A program made the translations under genes and the position numbers. Positions 16,290 to 23,901 of a stretch of 64,000 nt of DNA are shown here, piece by piece. The notes under the pieces are model-generated. The model was not told the DNA's origin and searched no databases. It saw nothing but the letters and a program-made list of their open reading frames with translations. Source of the DNA: RBG-13-68-16 sp041494245. Its GTDB lineage: Bacteria > Acidobacteriota > Thermoanaerobaculia > Thermoanaerobaculales > Thermoanaerobaculaceae. The stretch spans positions 7,435 through 71,434 of the forward strand of contig JBGQAK010000019.1 in NCBI GenBank assembly GCA_041494245.1. Direction: 5' to 3'. Numbering within the stretch: position 1 is the stretch's first letter; every line of letters begins with the position of its first letter.

Positions 16290-17858
16290 ATGCTACACGG
16301 TGACGTGCTGGGTGAGCGGGCGAGGCTGACGCCCGAGAAGACCGCGCTGGTCTGCGTCCCCACTGGACAACGGTTCACCTATCGCGAGCTCGATGAGCGC
16401 GCGGGTCGGACCGCGGCCGCGTGGCGTGGTCCCCTGGGTCTCGCCAAGGGCGATCGGCTCGCGATACTCGCCAACAACAGGGTCGAGTTCCTCGACAACT
16501 TCTTCGCCGCCGGCAAGAGCGGCGTCGTCATCGTGCCTCTTGGGACCCGCCTCACCGCCCACGAGCTGGCCTACATCGTGCGTGATGCTGGTGCGCGAGT
16601 GCTCATCTACGACGGCGCCTTCGCTACCACGGTCTCCGAATTGCGCGCCTTGGTGCCTCTGGACCGTTGCGTCGCCCTGGACAACCCTGCCGACCCCTCC
16701 GATCCCCGGTACGTGGATCTTCTCGAACCCCGAGCCCCGAGCCCCGGGCCCCGGCCTCTCCCCGAGGACATCTACTGCCTGCTCTATACCAGCGGTACGA
16801 CCGGGAGGCCCAAGGGGGTCATGATCCCCCACCGGATGGTCGCCTGGAACGGCTACAACACTGCGCTATGCTGGCAGCTCCGCGAGGACGACGTCTCGCC
16901 GATCTTCACCCCCCTGTACCACGCCGGTGGTCTGGGGGCGTTCCTGCTACCGATTATCGCCATTGGCGGCACGATCGTGCTGCACGCGGGTTTTGACGTC
17001 GCGGAGATCTGGCGCACCATCGAGCGCGAGCGCTGCACGGTGGTGCTGGGCGTCCCCACGATCTACAAGCTGCTCATGGAAGCGCTGGAGTTCGCCACCG
17101 CAGACCTCTCCGCGGTGCGCTGGTTGATTTCGGGCGGCGCACCGCTGCCGCTGTACGTCATCGAGGCGTACCAGCGCCGCGGGGTCGTTTTCAAGCAGGG
17201 GTACGGCCTCACCGAGGTCGGCGTCAACTGTTTCGCGATGACCGTCGAGGACTCGAGACGCAAGAAGGGCTCGATCGGAAAGCCGATGATGTTCACCGAG
17301 GCCAGACTCGTGGATGCCGAGGGCCGCGAGGTCTCGAGCGGCGAGGTCGGAGAGCTGCTGCTGCGGGGCCCGCACGTCTGCCTCGGGTACTGGAACAACC
17401 CCGAAGCCACCGCCGCGGCGCTCGACACGGACCGCTGGTACCACACCGGCGACCTCGCGAGGCGCGACGAGGAAGGGTTCTTCACGATCGCCGGCCGCAC
17501 GAAGGACATGTTCATCTCCGGTGCGGTGAACGTGTATCCCGCCGAGATCGAGGGCGAGCTTCTGCTCCACCCTGGCGTGACGGACGCCGCCGTGGTCGGC
17601 GTCCCCGACCCGACGTGGGGTGAGGTGGGGGTTGCGTTCGTGGTCCCGCGCGGCGCGCACCCGCCCGCTCCCGACGAGCTCGCATCGTTCCTTGCGGCTC
17701 GCCTTGCCAAGTACAAAATCCCGAAGGAGTTCGTCTTCGTGGACGCGCTTCCCCGTACGCCGTACGGCAAGGTCGTCAAGGGGGAGCTCGCCGCTCCCTA
17801 TGCGCGCGACCGGGCACAGAGCACCGGGCGCAGGGCACAAGAAAAGGACAAGGGCTAA
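16290..17858 (+). CDS. Acyl-CoA synthetase (AMP-forming, FadD/4CL-like)
   Basis: A 522-aa ANL-superfamily ligase that would activate a fatty or aromatic acid to its CoA thioester via an acyl-adenylate. The P-loop LLYTSGTTGRPKG is at residues 164-176. Further motifs are GYGLTEVG, YHTGDLARRDEEGFFTIAGRTKDMF and the terminal catalytic lysine in YGKVVKGEL. The ATG at 16290 follows GGGAGGG. Two parts are repeat-derived: EPRAPSPGPRP (146-156), encoded by CCCCGAG heptamers just before the P-loop, and the C-terminal tail RAQSTGRRAQEKDKG, encoded by NCAGGGN heptamers. Both lie outside conserved regions. It ends 2 bp before the next hydrolase gene. Confidence 0.93.
   Translation: MLHGDVLGERARLTPEKTALVCVPTGQRFTYRELDERAGRTAAAWRGPLGLAKGDRLAILANNRVEFLDNFFAAGKSGVVIVPLGTRLTAHELAYIVRDAGARVLIYDGAFATTVSELRALVPLDRCVALDNPADPSDPRYVDLLEPRAPSPGPRPLPEDIYCLLYTSGTTGRPKGVMIPHRMVAWNGYNTALCWQLREDDVSPIFTPLYHAGGLGAFLLPIIAIGGTIVLHAGFDVAEIWRTIERERCTVVLGVPTIYKLLMEALEFATADLSAVRWLISGGAPLPLYVIEAYQRRGVVFKQGYGLTEVGVNCFAMTVEDSRRKKGSIGKPMMFTEARLVDAEGREVSSGEVGELLLRGPHVCLGYWNNPEATAAALDTDRWYHTGDLARRDEEGFFTIAGRTKDMFISGAVNVYPAEIEGELLLHPGVTDAAVVGVPDPTWGEVGVAFVVPRGAHPPAPDELASFLAARLAKYKIPKEFVFVDALPRTPYGKVVKGELAAPYARDRAQSTGRRAQEKDKG
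16728..16755. repeat. Heptanucleotide tract inside the acyl-CoA synthetase gene
   Basis: Four period-7 units, CCCCGAG, CCCCGAG, CCCCGGG, CCCCGGC, translated as the Pro/Arg-rich linker just upstream of the ATP-binding P-loop. Confidence 0.75.
17816..17843. repeat. Heptanucleotide tract at the 3' end of the acyl-CoA synthetase gene
   Basis: Period-7 units ACAGAGC, ACCGGGC, GCAGGGC, ACAAGAA form the last codons of the ligase gene; the stop codon follows shortly after. Confidence 0.7.
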
Positions 17859-17860
17859 GC

Positions 17861-18670
17861 GTGGACCAGACAGGCGTGCTCACTCACCGGATGGACGGGG
17901 CGGGGAAGCCGGTGCTCCTGCTCAATGGCGGCATGATGAGCATCGCCTCGTGGGACGCCATCGCCGGACCTCTGGCGGCTCGTTACCGTGTGTTGCGCTG
18001 CGACTTCCGCGGCCAGCTCCGTTCTCCAGGCGCCCCTCCCGCCGATCTTCTCGGACACGTGGCCGACGTGGTCGCACTGCTCGACGCCCTCGACGTTGGC
18101 CGGACGAACGTCATCGCCACGTCGTTCGGGGCCGAAGTGGGGCTGCTCCTGGCTGCGACCCATCCTGGCCGGATCACATCCCTCGTCGCGGCCACAGCGA
18201 CCGATGTGGCCACATCTGCGCTGCGGGACGGCGGCCGGCTGGGCAGGGCATGCAGCATCGCCGCGGCCGGCGGCGACAGGACCCGGCTCCTCGAGATGCT
18301 GGAGCCAATCTTCTACTCGGAGGCGTACATCGCTGCCCACCGCAAGGAGCTCGCGGAACGCGCCGCCCAGATCGCCCAGCTGCCCGGCCAGTGGTTCTCA
18401 GGGGCGGCCGACCTGCTGGCTTCACTGGAAAACCTCGACTTGCGGCCTTACCTTGGCAGCATCACCTGCCCGGTGCTGGTGGTGGCGGCTGGGGAGGACC
18501 GGGTCATGCCCCTGGAACGCTCGCGGGCGCTGGCATCCGCAGTTCATGGAGCCCGGGTGGAAGTGGTCGAGGGAAGCGGCCACGCGCTCGTGGTCGAGAA
18601 GCCTGAGGAGTTCACCCAGATCTGCCTTCGTTTCCTCGAACGGAACGGGGCGCAAGGAGGCCTGAAATGA
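17861..18670 (+). CDS. Alpha/beta hydrolase
   Basis: A 269-aa cytoplasmic alpha/beta-hydrolase without a signal peptide. Visible elements are the oxyanion segment LLLNGGMMS, the nucleophile elbow ATSFGAEV, an acidic turn VVAAGEDRVMP and the His in GSGHALVVEKPEEF. The fold resembles the 3-oxoadipate enol-lactonase/BioH group. The GTG at 17861 lies 2 bp after the ligase stop. Its TGA overlaps the thiolase ATG (ATGA), so the three genes are surely co-translated. It probably hydrolyses a thioester or ester intermediate of the same pathway; that is inferred from context. Confidence 0.85.
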   Translation: MDQTGVLTHRMDGAGKPVLLLNGGMMSIASWDAIAGPLAARYRVLRCDFRGQLRSPGAPPADLLGHVADVVALLDALDVGRTNVIATSFGAEVGLLLAATHPGRITSLVAATATDVATSALRDGGRLGRACSIAAAGGDRTRLLEMLEPIFYSEAYIAAHRKELAERAAQIAQLPGQWFSGAADLLASLENLDLRPYLGSITCPVLVVAAGEDRVMPLERSRALASAVHGARVEVVEGSGHALVVEKPEEFTQICLRFLERNGAQGGLK

Positions 18671-19875
18671 GAAAACCCGTGTACGTCGCCGCCTACCATC
18701 AATCGAAGTTCGGCAAGCTCATGGGGATGACGCTTCCGGACATCATCAAGAACGCGGTCGAGGGCGCCTGCCGCGAGATCAAGGTGCCGCCGTCGGCCAT
18801 GGACGTGGGTTCGATCGGCGCGGTCTGCAACATCTCCCTCAACTCGCAGGGGCTACTTTCCGGCCTAATGGCCCAGGTGCCTGGCCTCGCCGCCAAGCCA
18901 ATCGAGTCGGTGGAGAACGCCTGCGCCTCGGGCGGGCAGGCGATCCTCTCGGTCATCCACAAGCTGCTTGTCGGCGACGGCGAGGTCGGCATCGCGGTCG
19001 GCTACGAGAAGATGCGCGATGCCGAGGGGAAGATGGACGGCAAGCGGGTCGGCGAGGTGCTGGGCTACTTCTCCCACCCCGACGAGCGGGTCGGCAAGAC
19101 CTTCGTCTTCCCCCACCTGTTCGCCGAGGTGATGCGCGACTACATGGCCGAGCACCACGTCAAGGAAGAGGACCTGGCCCAGATCGCCGTGATCGAGTAC
19201 GGCAACGCCAAGTACAACCCGTTCGCCCAGATGCAGAAGGTGCAGATCACCCTCGAGCAGGCGATGAAGATCGAGGGGATCAACCGCTACGTGGTCGACG
19301 GCCTGCCGCTGAAGACCTACGACTGCTCCCAGATCACCGACGGGTACGCGGCGATGATCATCGCCACCGAGCAAGGCCTGAAGAAGCTCGGCGTTTCCAA
19401 GGCCCACACCGTTGAGATCGCCGGTTACGCTCAAGCCACCGATCCCATCAAGAAGGACGGTCGCGACGTGCTCAAGCCGTGCGGCGCCATGACGGCGATG
19501 AACAAGGCCTACACGATGGCCGGCGTCATTCCGGCCGACGTGAACGTAGCCGAGGTCCACGACTGCTTTACGGTCATGGGGGCGATCGCGGCCGAGGTAC
19601 TGGGCAAGGCGCCGTACGGCAAAGGCGCAAGGTACTGGGTTGACGGCAAGGCCAACGTCGATGGCGAGTGCGGCATCAACACGTCGGGCGGCCTGATCGC
19701 CAAGGGCCACCCGATCGGCGCTACCGGCGTCGCCATGGTCGGCTGGTGCGCCTGGCAGCTCCTTGGCAAGGTTCCGCCCGAGCTCCAGGTCAAGAACGCC
19801 CAGGTGGCGGCCACGTTCAACATCGGCGGACCGATCTGCGCGTCGGTGTGCACGGTCCTGAAACCCGCGTCGTAG
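18667..19875 (+). CDS. SCP2-type thiolase (acetyl-CoA acyltransferase family)
   Basis: A 402-aa thiolase-superfamily protein of the SCP2/sterol-carrier type. It has the nucleophile Cys86 in NACASGG, His298 in EVHDCF, and His348 in GGLIAKGHPIGATG. The C-terminal Cys loop of biosynthetic thiolases is replaced by GGPICASVC, as in SCP2-type enzymes. It would cleave or form a 3-oxoacyl-CoA. Enzymes of this subtype often need a DUF35/OB-fold zinc partner; none is visible in the window. The ATG at 18667 overlaps the hydrolase stop. It is the only protein of the cluster with an apparently complete carbon-carbon bond-making or bond-breaking active site. Confidence 0.92.
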   Translation: MRKPVYVAAYHQSKFGKLMGMTLPDIIKNAVEGACREIKVPPSAMDVGSIGAVCNISLNSQGLLSGLMAQVPGLAAKPIESVENACASGGQAILSVIHKLLVGDGEVGIAVGYEKMRDAEGKMDGKRVGEVLGYFSHPDERVGKTFVFPHLFAEVMRDYMAEHHVKEEDLAQIAVIEYGNAKYNPFAQMQKVQITLEQAMKIEGINRYVVDGLPLKTYDCSQITDGYAAMIIATEQGLKKLGVSKAHTVEIAGYAQATDPIKKDGRDVLKPCGAMTAMNKAYTMAGVIPADVNVAEVHDCFTVMGAIAAEVLGKAPYGKGARYWVDGKANVDGECGINTSGGLIAKGHPIGATGVAMVGWCAWQLLGKVPPELQVKNAQVAATFNIGGPICASVCTVLKPAS

Positions 19876-19896
19876 CGGCCGCCCGCCGGGCGGCCG
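19876..19896 (+). terminator. Perfect 9-bp hairpin right after the thiolase stop
   Basis: CGGCCGCCC, loop GCC, GGGCGGCCG. No U-tract follows, so it may be a pause or mRNA-stabilising 3' end, or a weak terminator, before the last hydrolase gene. Confidence 0.55.
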
Positions 19897-19986
19897 TCGC
19901 GGTTCCGGAGGACGCGAAGCGATGTGGCGGGGGGTTCCCCCGCTCCACCGCCCGCTGGTGCGCCAGCCCGGGAAAGGGGGCCCCCA

Positions 19987-20862
19987 ATGCCAGAGCAGCC
20001 CGTTCCTACCCAGCAGGGGTTCATCGAGGCGGACGGACACAGGATTCACTGGGAATACTTTGGGGACGGCGGCCACGAGGCCGTGTGCCTGCTCAACGGC
20101 CTCGCCATGCACACCAAGGCGTGGTACTCGTTCCTGCCTTTGCTGCAACCAGAGTTCGACGTACTCCTTTACGACTACCTCGGCCAGGGCGAGTCCTCCG
20201 AGCCCGATGAACCGTATTCGATCACCCGTTTCGCCGACTACCTCACGATGATCGCGGACCGCATCGGGATTCCGAAGCTGCACCTGATGGGGATCTCCTA
20301 CGGCGGGTTCGTCGCGCTGGAGTATGCCCGGCTCTACCAGCAGCGCCTGCACACGCTTACGCTGTCAGGGATCCTGCTCTCGCGTGAGGAGCTGTTCGAG
20401 ATGTACGAGGCGCTCTCTCTGCTCTTCTACCGCCGGGGACCGGAGGTCTTCGACATCTACACCCACTACCTCTACGAGAAGATCTTCGGCGAGCCGTTCC
20501 TGCGCAAGGTTGGGCGCGAGGGCCTCGAGCCAATGCGGCAGCGCTTCGAGGAGCGCTACAAAGGGAGGCTCCACTGCCTGATCCGCCTCACCGAGGCGCA
20601 GGACCCGTTGTTCGCGGCCCTCGACGCAAACATGCCCGGCTACCGCGCCGTCACCACGCCGACGCTCATGATGCCGGGCTCACAGGATCGAGCCGTTCCA
20701 CTCTGGCAGCAGCGCAGACTCATGGACGTGCTTCCCAACGCGCGCTGGCACGAGATTCCCGAGTGCGGGCACGTCGTCTACCTCGAACGCACGGACATCT
20801 TCTTCGGCACCCTCAAGGCGTTCATGCGGGCAAAGAGCCTCGAGTTCACTCCGGCGGCGTAG
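19987..20862 (+). CDS. Alpha/beta hydrolase
   Basis: A 291-aa hydrolase, the third in the cluster. It has CLLNGLAMHTKAW, DYLGQGES, the nucleophile elbow GISYGGF, the acid in MPGSQDRAVP and the His in PECGHVVYLE, so the triad is complete. There is a cap region of about 90 residues (LFYRRGPEVFDIYTHYLYEK). The ATG at 19987 follows a purine-rich GGGAAAGGGGG; the open frame before it is in a hairpin-rich spacer. It is separated from the thiolase by 111 bp with two hairpins, so expression may differ. Substrate unknown; likely an ester or thioester of the same lipid pathway. Confidence 0.85.
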   Translation: MPEQPVPTQQGFIEADGHRIHWEYFGDGGHEAVCLLNGLAMHTKAWYSFLPLLQPEFDVLLYDYLGQGESSEPDEPYSITRFADYLTMIADRIGIPKLHLMGISYGGFVALEYARLYQQRLHTLTLSGILLSREELFEMYEALSLLFYRRGPEVFDIYTHYLYEKIFGEPFLRKVGREGLEPMRQRFEERYKGRLHCLIRLTEAQDPLFAALDANMPGYRAVTTPTLMMPGSQDRAVPLWQQRRLMDVLPNARWHEIPECGHVVYLERTDIFFGTLKAFMRAKSLEFTPAA

Positions 20863-20882
20863 CGGCGCGCAACAACCCTCCC

Positions 20883-20899
20883 TGAATAGTCCGGGCTAA
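20883..20899. repeat. 17-nt repeat shared with 45689-45705
   Basis: TGAATAGTCCGGGCTAA occurs exactly at both sites. Here it lies between convergent genes and supplies the TAG stop of the MttB-family gene (20898-20896 on the minus strand). Confidence 0.7.
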
Positions 20900-22350
20900 A
20901 CCTGGGGCAGGGTTTCGGCCCCCAGGCGCTTCCCCTCGGCGCGGATCAGGCCGTCCAGCTCGCGTTTGAGGCCGTCCGGGACCGGCGCGGGGTTGCCTTT
21001 CGCGAGGATCCGTTGCACCTCGGCCGCTGCGGCCGCACTCGAGCTCCTCGAGCCGGCCTTCGCCCAGTCCCCGTACGAGGCGCGATCGATGACGGGACCG
21101 GGGATGAACAGCTCGGCGCGGAAGTGCTCGCGCGTGTGGCGGTGGCCCAGCAGGCTGCCCAGCTCCGCGAGCTGCCGCAGGAGATCCACGGCCTCGCCGG
21201 CCGAGCCGTGGCCGATTCCCCGCACGAGGCGCAACGCCATCCCGCACGCCTCGTTGTCAAGCACCAGCTTCTCCAGGCTCTGGCAGCTCTCGAAGTCGAG
21301 CATTCCCGGACCGGAGATCATGTTGACGCCGCCGAGCGCGGCCAGCACGGCGCCGAGCCCGGACTCCAGGCCGGCCTGGTAGTCCACCACCTTGGCGTCG
21401 GCGAGACCCATGTAGGCGTGGGTGGGCAGGCCCAGGTGCTTGCCGACCTGGGTGTACCCCACGTCCACCATCATCGTCTCGATGGCGCCCATGGGCGTCG
21501 TGCCGTGCCGCATGTCGAACGCGGACGGCGAGCCGCCGTAGATGATCGGCGCCCCGGGGCGCGCGAGCTGGTGGATGAGCACGCCCGAGAGGCTCTCCGC
21601 GCAGTGCTGGACGACCATCTCGCGCAGCGTCACCGGGGCGGTGGCGCCAGCCAGCGGCATCGAGACCAGCTCTGCGGGGATGCCGCTACGCGCGCCGTCG
21701 ATGAGCGCCTGGCAGGTAAGGTCGCTCCACTTGAGCGGGGGGGTCGGGCAGCAGTCGAAGATCGCCAGGGGGCGCTCGGCGAGCGCCTTCTCGCCGCCGC
21801 GCACGGCCGCCAGCATCGCCTTCATGACGGCGAAGGCATCCTTCCGGAACGTGCCGGTGATCACCGGCTTGCGTGAGTTGAGCAGGGCCACGTAGAGCCG
21901 CCAGCGGTCGCCCATCGCCTCGGGTACGTCGGCGGGCACGAGGCCGGTGGACTGGCCTGCGATGTGGCGGCACGCCTCGGTCACCCAGGCGAGGTGGACC
22001 AGGTCGCGCGTCTCCGGCCGGCGCCGGCCGGTGGTGGGGTCGAGGAAATAGAGCGCTGCAGAGCCGGGGTCGAAGTGCACCGCGTCCCCTCCGAGGTCGA
22101 GGGCGGGGTTCCCGTCGCGGTCGTACACCACCACACGGGAGGGCGCGGTGCCCACGGCCTTTCGTACGGCCTCCTCCCCGGCGAAAGCACGGCGGCCCTC
22201 CAGCCGGACCCCAGCCTCGCGCAGCAGGGCGAGCGCCTCGTCGTTCTCGACGAAGAACCCCACCGTCTCGAGGGTGCGCAGCGCGTCGTCGACGATCCCC
22301 TCCGCCTGCCCGGCGGTGAAGAGCTGCAACCGCGGCCTCATCGCGTCCAC
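20896..22350 (-). CDS. MttB-family (trimethylamine/quaternary amine) corrinoid methyltransferase, non-pyrrolysine
   Basis: A 484-aa TIM-barrel methyltransferase of the MttB superfamily. These enzymes move a methyl group from a methylated amine to the cobalt of a partner corrinoid protein. Typical segments are FDPGSAALYFLDPTTGRRR, ESLSGVLIHQLARPGAPIIYGG and ETMMVDVGYTQVGKHLGLPTH. No in-frame TAG occurs before the end, so it belongs to the non-pyrrolysine branch, whose characterised members (for example MtgB, glycine betaine) demethylate quaternary amines. The GTG at 22350 has GGAGGG at good spacing; an ATG three codons later is possible. It is the last gene of the corrinoid operon, 10 bp after the activation gene. 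Substrate is not predictable. Confidence 0.92.
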   Translation of the reverse strand: MDAMRPRLQLFTAGQAEGIVDDALRTLETVGFFVENDEALALLREAGVRLEGRRAFAGEEAVRKAVGTAPSRVVVYDRDGNPALDLGGDAVHFDPGSAALYFLDPTTGRRRPETRDLVHLAWVTEACRHIAGQSTGLVPADVPEAMGDRWRLYVALLNSRKPVITGTFRKDAFAVMKAMLAAVRGGEKALAERPLAIFDCCPTPPLKWSDLTCQALIDGARSGIPAELVSMPLAGATAPVTLREMVVQHCAESLSGVLIHQLARPGAPIIYGGSPSAFDMRHGTTPMGAIETMMVDVGYTQVGKHLGLPTHAYMGLADAKVVDYQAGLESGLGAVLAALGGVNMISGPGMLDFESCQSLEKLVLDNEACGMALRLVRGIGHGSAGEAVDLLRQLAELGSLLGHRHTREHFRAELFIPGPVIDRASYGDWAKAGSRSSSAAAAAEVQRILAKGNPAPVPDGLKRELDGLIRAEGKRLGAETLPQV

Positions 22351-22360
22351 GTTCCCTCCC

Positions 22361-23017
22361 TCATGCGCCCCGCATCGGGGCGATCCGGTGCCGGCAGCGC
22401 TCCAGCCCGCAGCGCTCGCACCGCGAGCCCGGGGCGTGACCGTTTCGGGCGTCCTCGTCGAAGCTCACCGCAAAGCTCACCGATTTGCGCGGGACCATCA
22501 TCTGGCCGGTCGTGAGCGTGACCCCCAGCTCGGCTGCGGGCAGCAGCGCCAGCAGCTTCCGCTGGAAGGCGACGTCCCATGCGCCGTATCCGGGGCTCAC
22601 GCGCGGTGCAGCGAACCGGCCGCTCGTCCCGGCCACCTCACAGAGCGCGAGGTTCAGCGCATCCGCGGCCGCCTCGGCCGCCGCAGAGCCGATCGAGTCC
22701 AACAGCAACGCTTCCAGGAGACGTCCGGCCTGGGCGCAGGTGGCGCTCTCGCCCTCCAGCGCGGGCCCGATCGTGCAGAGGCCGACCCCCACCGTGGGGC
22801 CCGCCTCGGGCATTCCGGCCGCCGCGGCGCGCGGCCCGTCCACAACGCGGTAGGCGCCGCGCGGCTTCAGCAACCGCACCGCCTGCGGCCACAGCTCCTC
22901 CAGCCGTTCCTGCGCCTTTGCCGAGCGGCGGCTCCCCCTGCGGTAGCCGAGGTTGCGGTACACCTCGTCCCTCGTCACGTCCACCTCGAGGTCGAGCACG
23001 ACCGGGCCGGGCTTCAT
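22361..23017 (-). CDS. MetH-type activation-domain protein (cobalamin reactivation)
   Basis: A 218-aa stand-alone homologue of the AdoMet-binding activation domain of cobalamin-dependent methionine synthase. In MetH this domain supports reductive methylation of inactive cob(II)alamin by SAM. The key segment APRVSPGYGAWDVAFQRKL matches the RxSPGY AdoMet-binding motif, and the N-terminal VTRDEVYRNLGYRRG is typical of the separate activation subunit. The C-terminus has a Cys cluster (CERCGLERCRHR) that might bind a metal. The ATG at 23017 overlaps the upstream TGA; longer frames upstream are shadows. Its place between the homocysteine methyltransferase and MttB genes says it maintains the corrinoid of this operon. 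Confidence 0.88.
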   Translation of the reverse strand: MKPGPVVLDLEVDVTRDEVYRNLGYRRGSRRSAKAQERLEELWPQAVRLLKPRGAYRVVDGPRAAAAGMPEAGPTVGVGLCTIGPALEGESATCAQAGRLLEALLLDSIGSAAAEAAADALNLALCEVAGTSGRFAAPRVSPGYGAWDVAFQRKLLALLPAAELGVTLTTGQMMVPRKSVSFAVSFDEDARNGHAPGSRCERCGLERCRHRIAPMRGA

Positions 23018-23901
23018 GCCCCTGCCGTGTCGAGCGCCGCGCGCGCCAGCCGGATGAACTCGGGGGTCGTCCCACAGCACCCGCCCACCAGGCGCGCGCC
23101 CGCCTTCGCCATCGCGGTCAGATCGGCGGCGAACTGCGCGGGTGCGGCGTCGTACGCCGGACCCTGCGGGGTCATGCGCGGCTGCCCCGCGTTGGGCTGG
23201 GCCACCAGGGGCGCGTCCACCGACCGGCTCGCCTCCTCGATCATCGCAAGCATCACCGGGGAGGTGACGCTGCAGTTGCACCCGACGGCGACCGCGCCCG
23301 CATCGGCGAGGGCCGAGAGCGAGGCCGCCAGCGGGTCGCCCATAATCGTGAAGAAGCCTCTCCTGCGGGACTCGAAGGTCATGGAGGCGATCACCGCAAG
23401 GCCTGTCGCGACCGATGCCTCGACCGCGGCGAGCGCCTCCCGGAGGTCGTACTGGGTCTCGATGGAGATGAGGTCGGCGCCGGCTCCGGCAAACGCCTCG
23501 GCCTGCTCCCGGTACGCCTCGAGGATCGCCTCCACAGTGGCATGCCCGACCGGCGCCAGCATGAGACCGGTGGGCCCCACGTCCCCCGCGACCAGTGCCT
23601 TCGACCCACAGGCTTTTCGGCAGATGCCGACCGCCGCCGCGTTGACCTCGCGGCACCGGCCCGCGAGCCCAGCCGCCGCAAGCTTCGGCGGGCTCGCGCC
23701 GAAGGTGTTGGCATGGACGATATCGCTCCCGGCCTCCACGTAGCCCCGGTCCGCCGCCTCGACGCGCTCGGGGTGCTCCAGGTTCCAGCACTCGGGGGCC
23801 CGCCCGGGCTCGAGCCCCGCGGCCATGAGGAGCGTCCCCATGCCGCCGTCCAGCAGCAGCACGCGCCGCTCCAGCAGCGCGCGCAGCTCCTCGGGTCTCA
23901 C
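23014..23901 (-). CDS. Homocysteine S-methyltransferase (MetH N-terminal module-like)
   Basis: A 295-aa zinc-dependent methyl-acceptor enzyme that would transfer methyl from a methyl-corrinoid to homocysteine, giving methionine. It has LLDGGMGTLL (residues 16-25), ANTFGAS (64-70), the zinc Cys in GCNCS (Cys210, with Cys208 adjacent) and the GGCCGTTPEF pair (Cys275, Cys276), so all three zinc ligands are present. It ends where the MetH Hcy domain ends; there is no pterin-binding domain fused to it or next to it. The GTG at 23901 overlaps the corrinoid gene's TGA (GTGA). The context makes methionine formation the best hypothesis. Confidence 0.93.
   Translation of the reverse strand: MRPEELRALLERRVLLLDGGMGTLLMAAGLEPGRAPECWNLEHPERVEAADRGYVEAGSDIVHANTFGASPPKLAAAGLAGRCREVNAAAVGICRKACGSKALVAGDVGPTGLMLAPVGHATVEAILEAYREQAEAFAGAGADLISIETQYDLREALAAVEASVATGLAVIASMTFESRRRGFFTIMGDPLAASLSALADAGAVAVGCNCSVTSPVMLAMIEEASRSVDAPLVAQPNAGQPRMTPQGPAYDAAPAQFAADLTAMAKAGARLVGGCCGTTPEFIRLARAALDTAGA

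Noticed and set aside
13116..17843. Heptamer tracts as a CRISPR array
   Set aside because: Units are 7 nt, contiguous and without unique spacers; no cas genes are present.
13228..20862. Calling the lipid cluster oleABCD
   Set aside because: The KASIII-like protein lacks OleA-type catalytic residues, the SDR is FabG-like rather than OleD-like, the ligase is FadD-like, and a thiolase is added.
20896..20898. TAG in the MttB-family gene as a pyrrolysine codon
   Set aside because: It is at the end of a full-length 484-aa frame; read-through gives no family similarity, and no other in-frame TAG exists.
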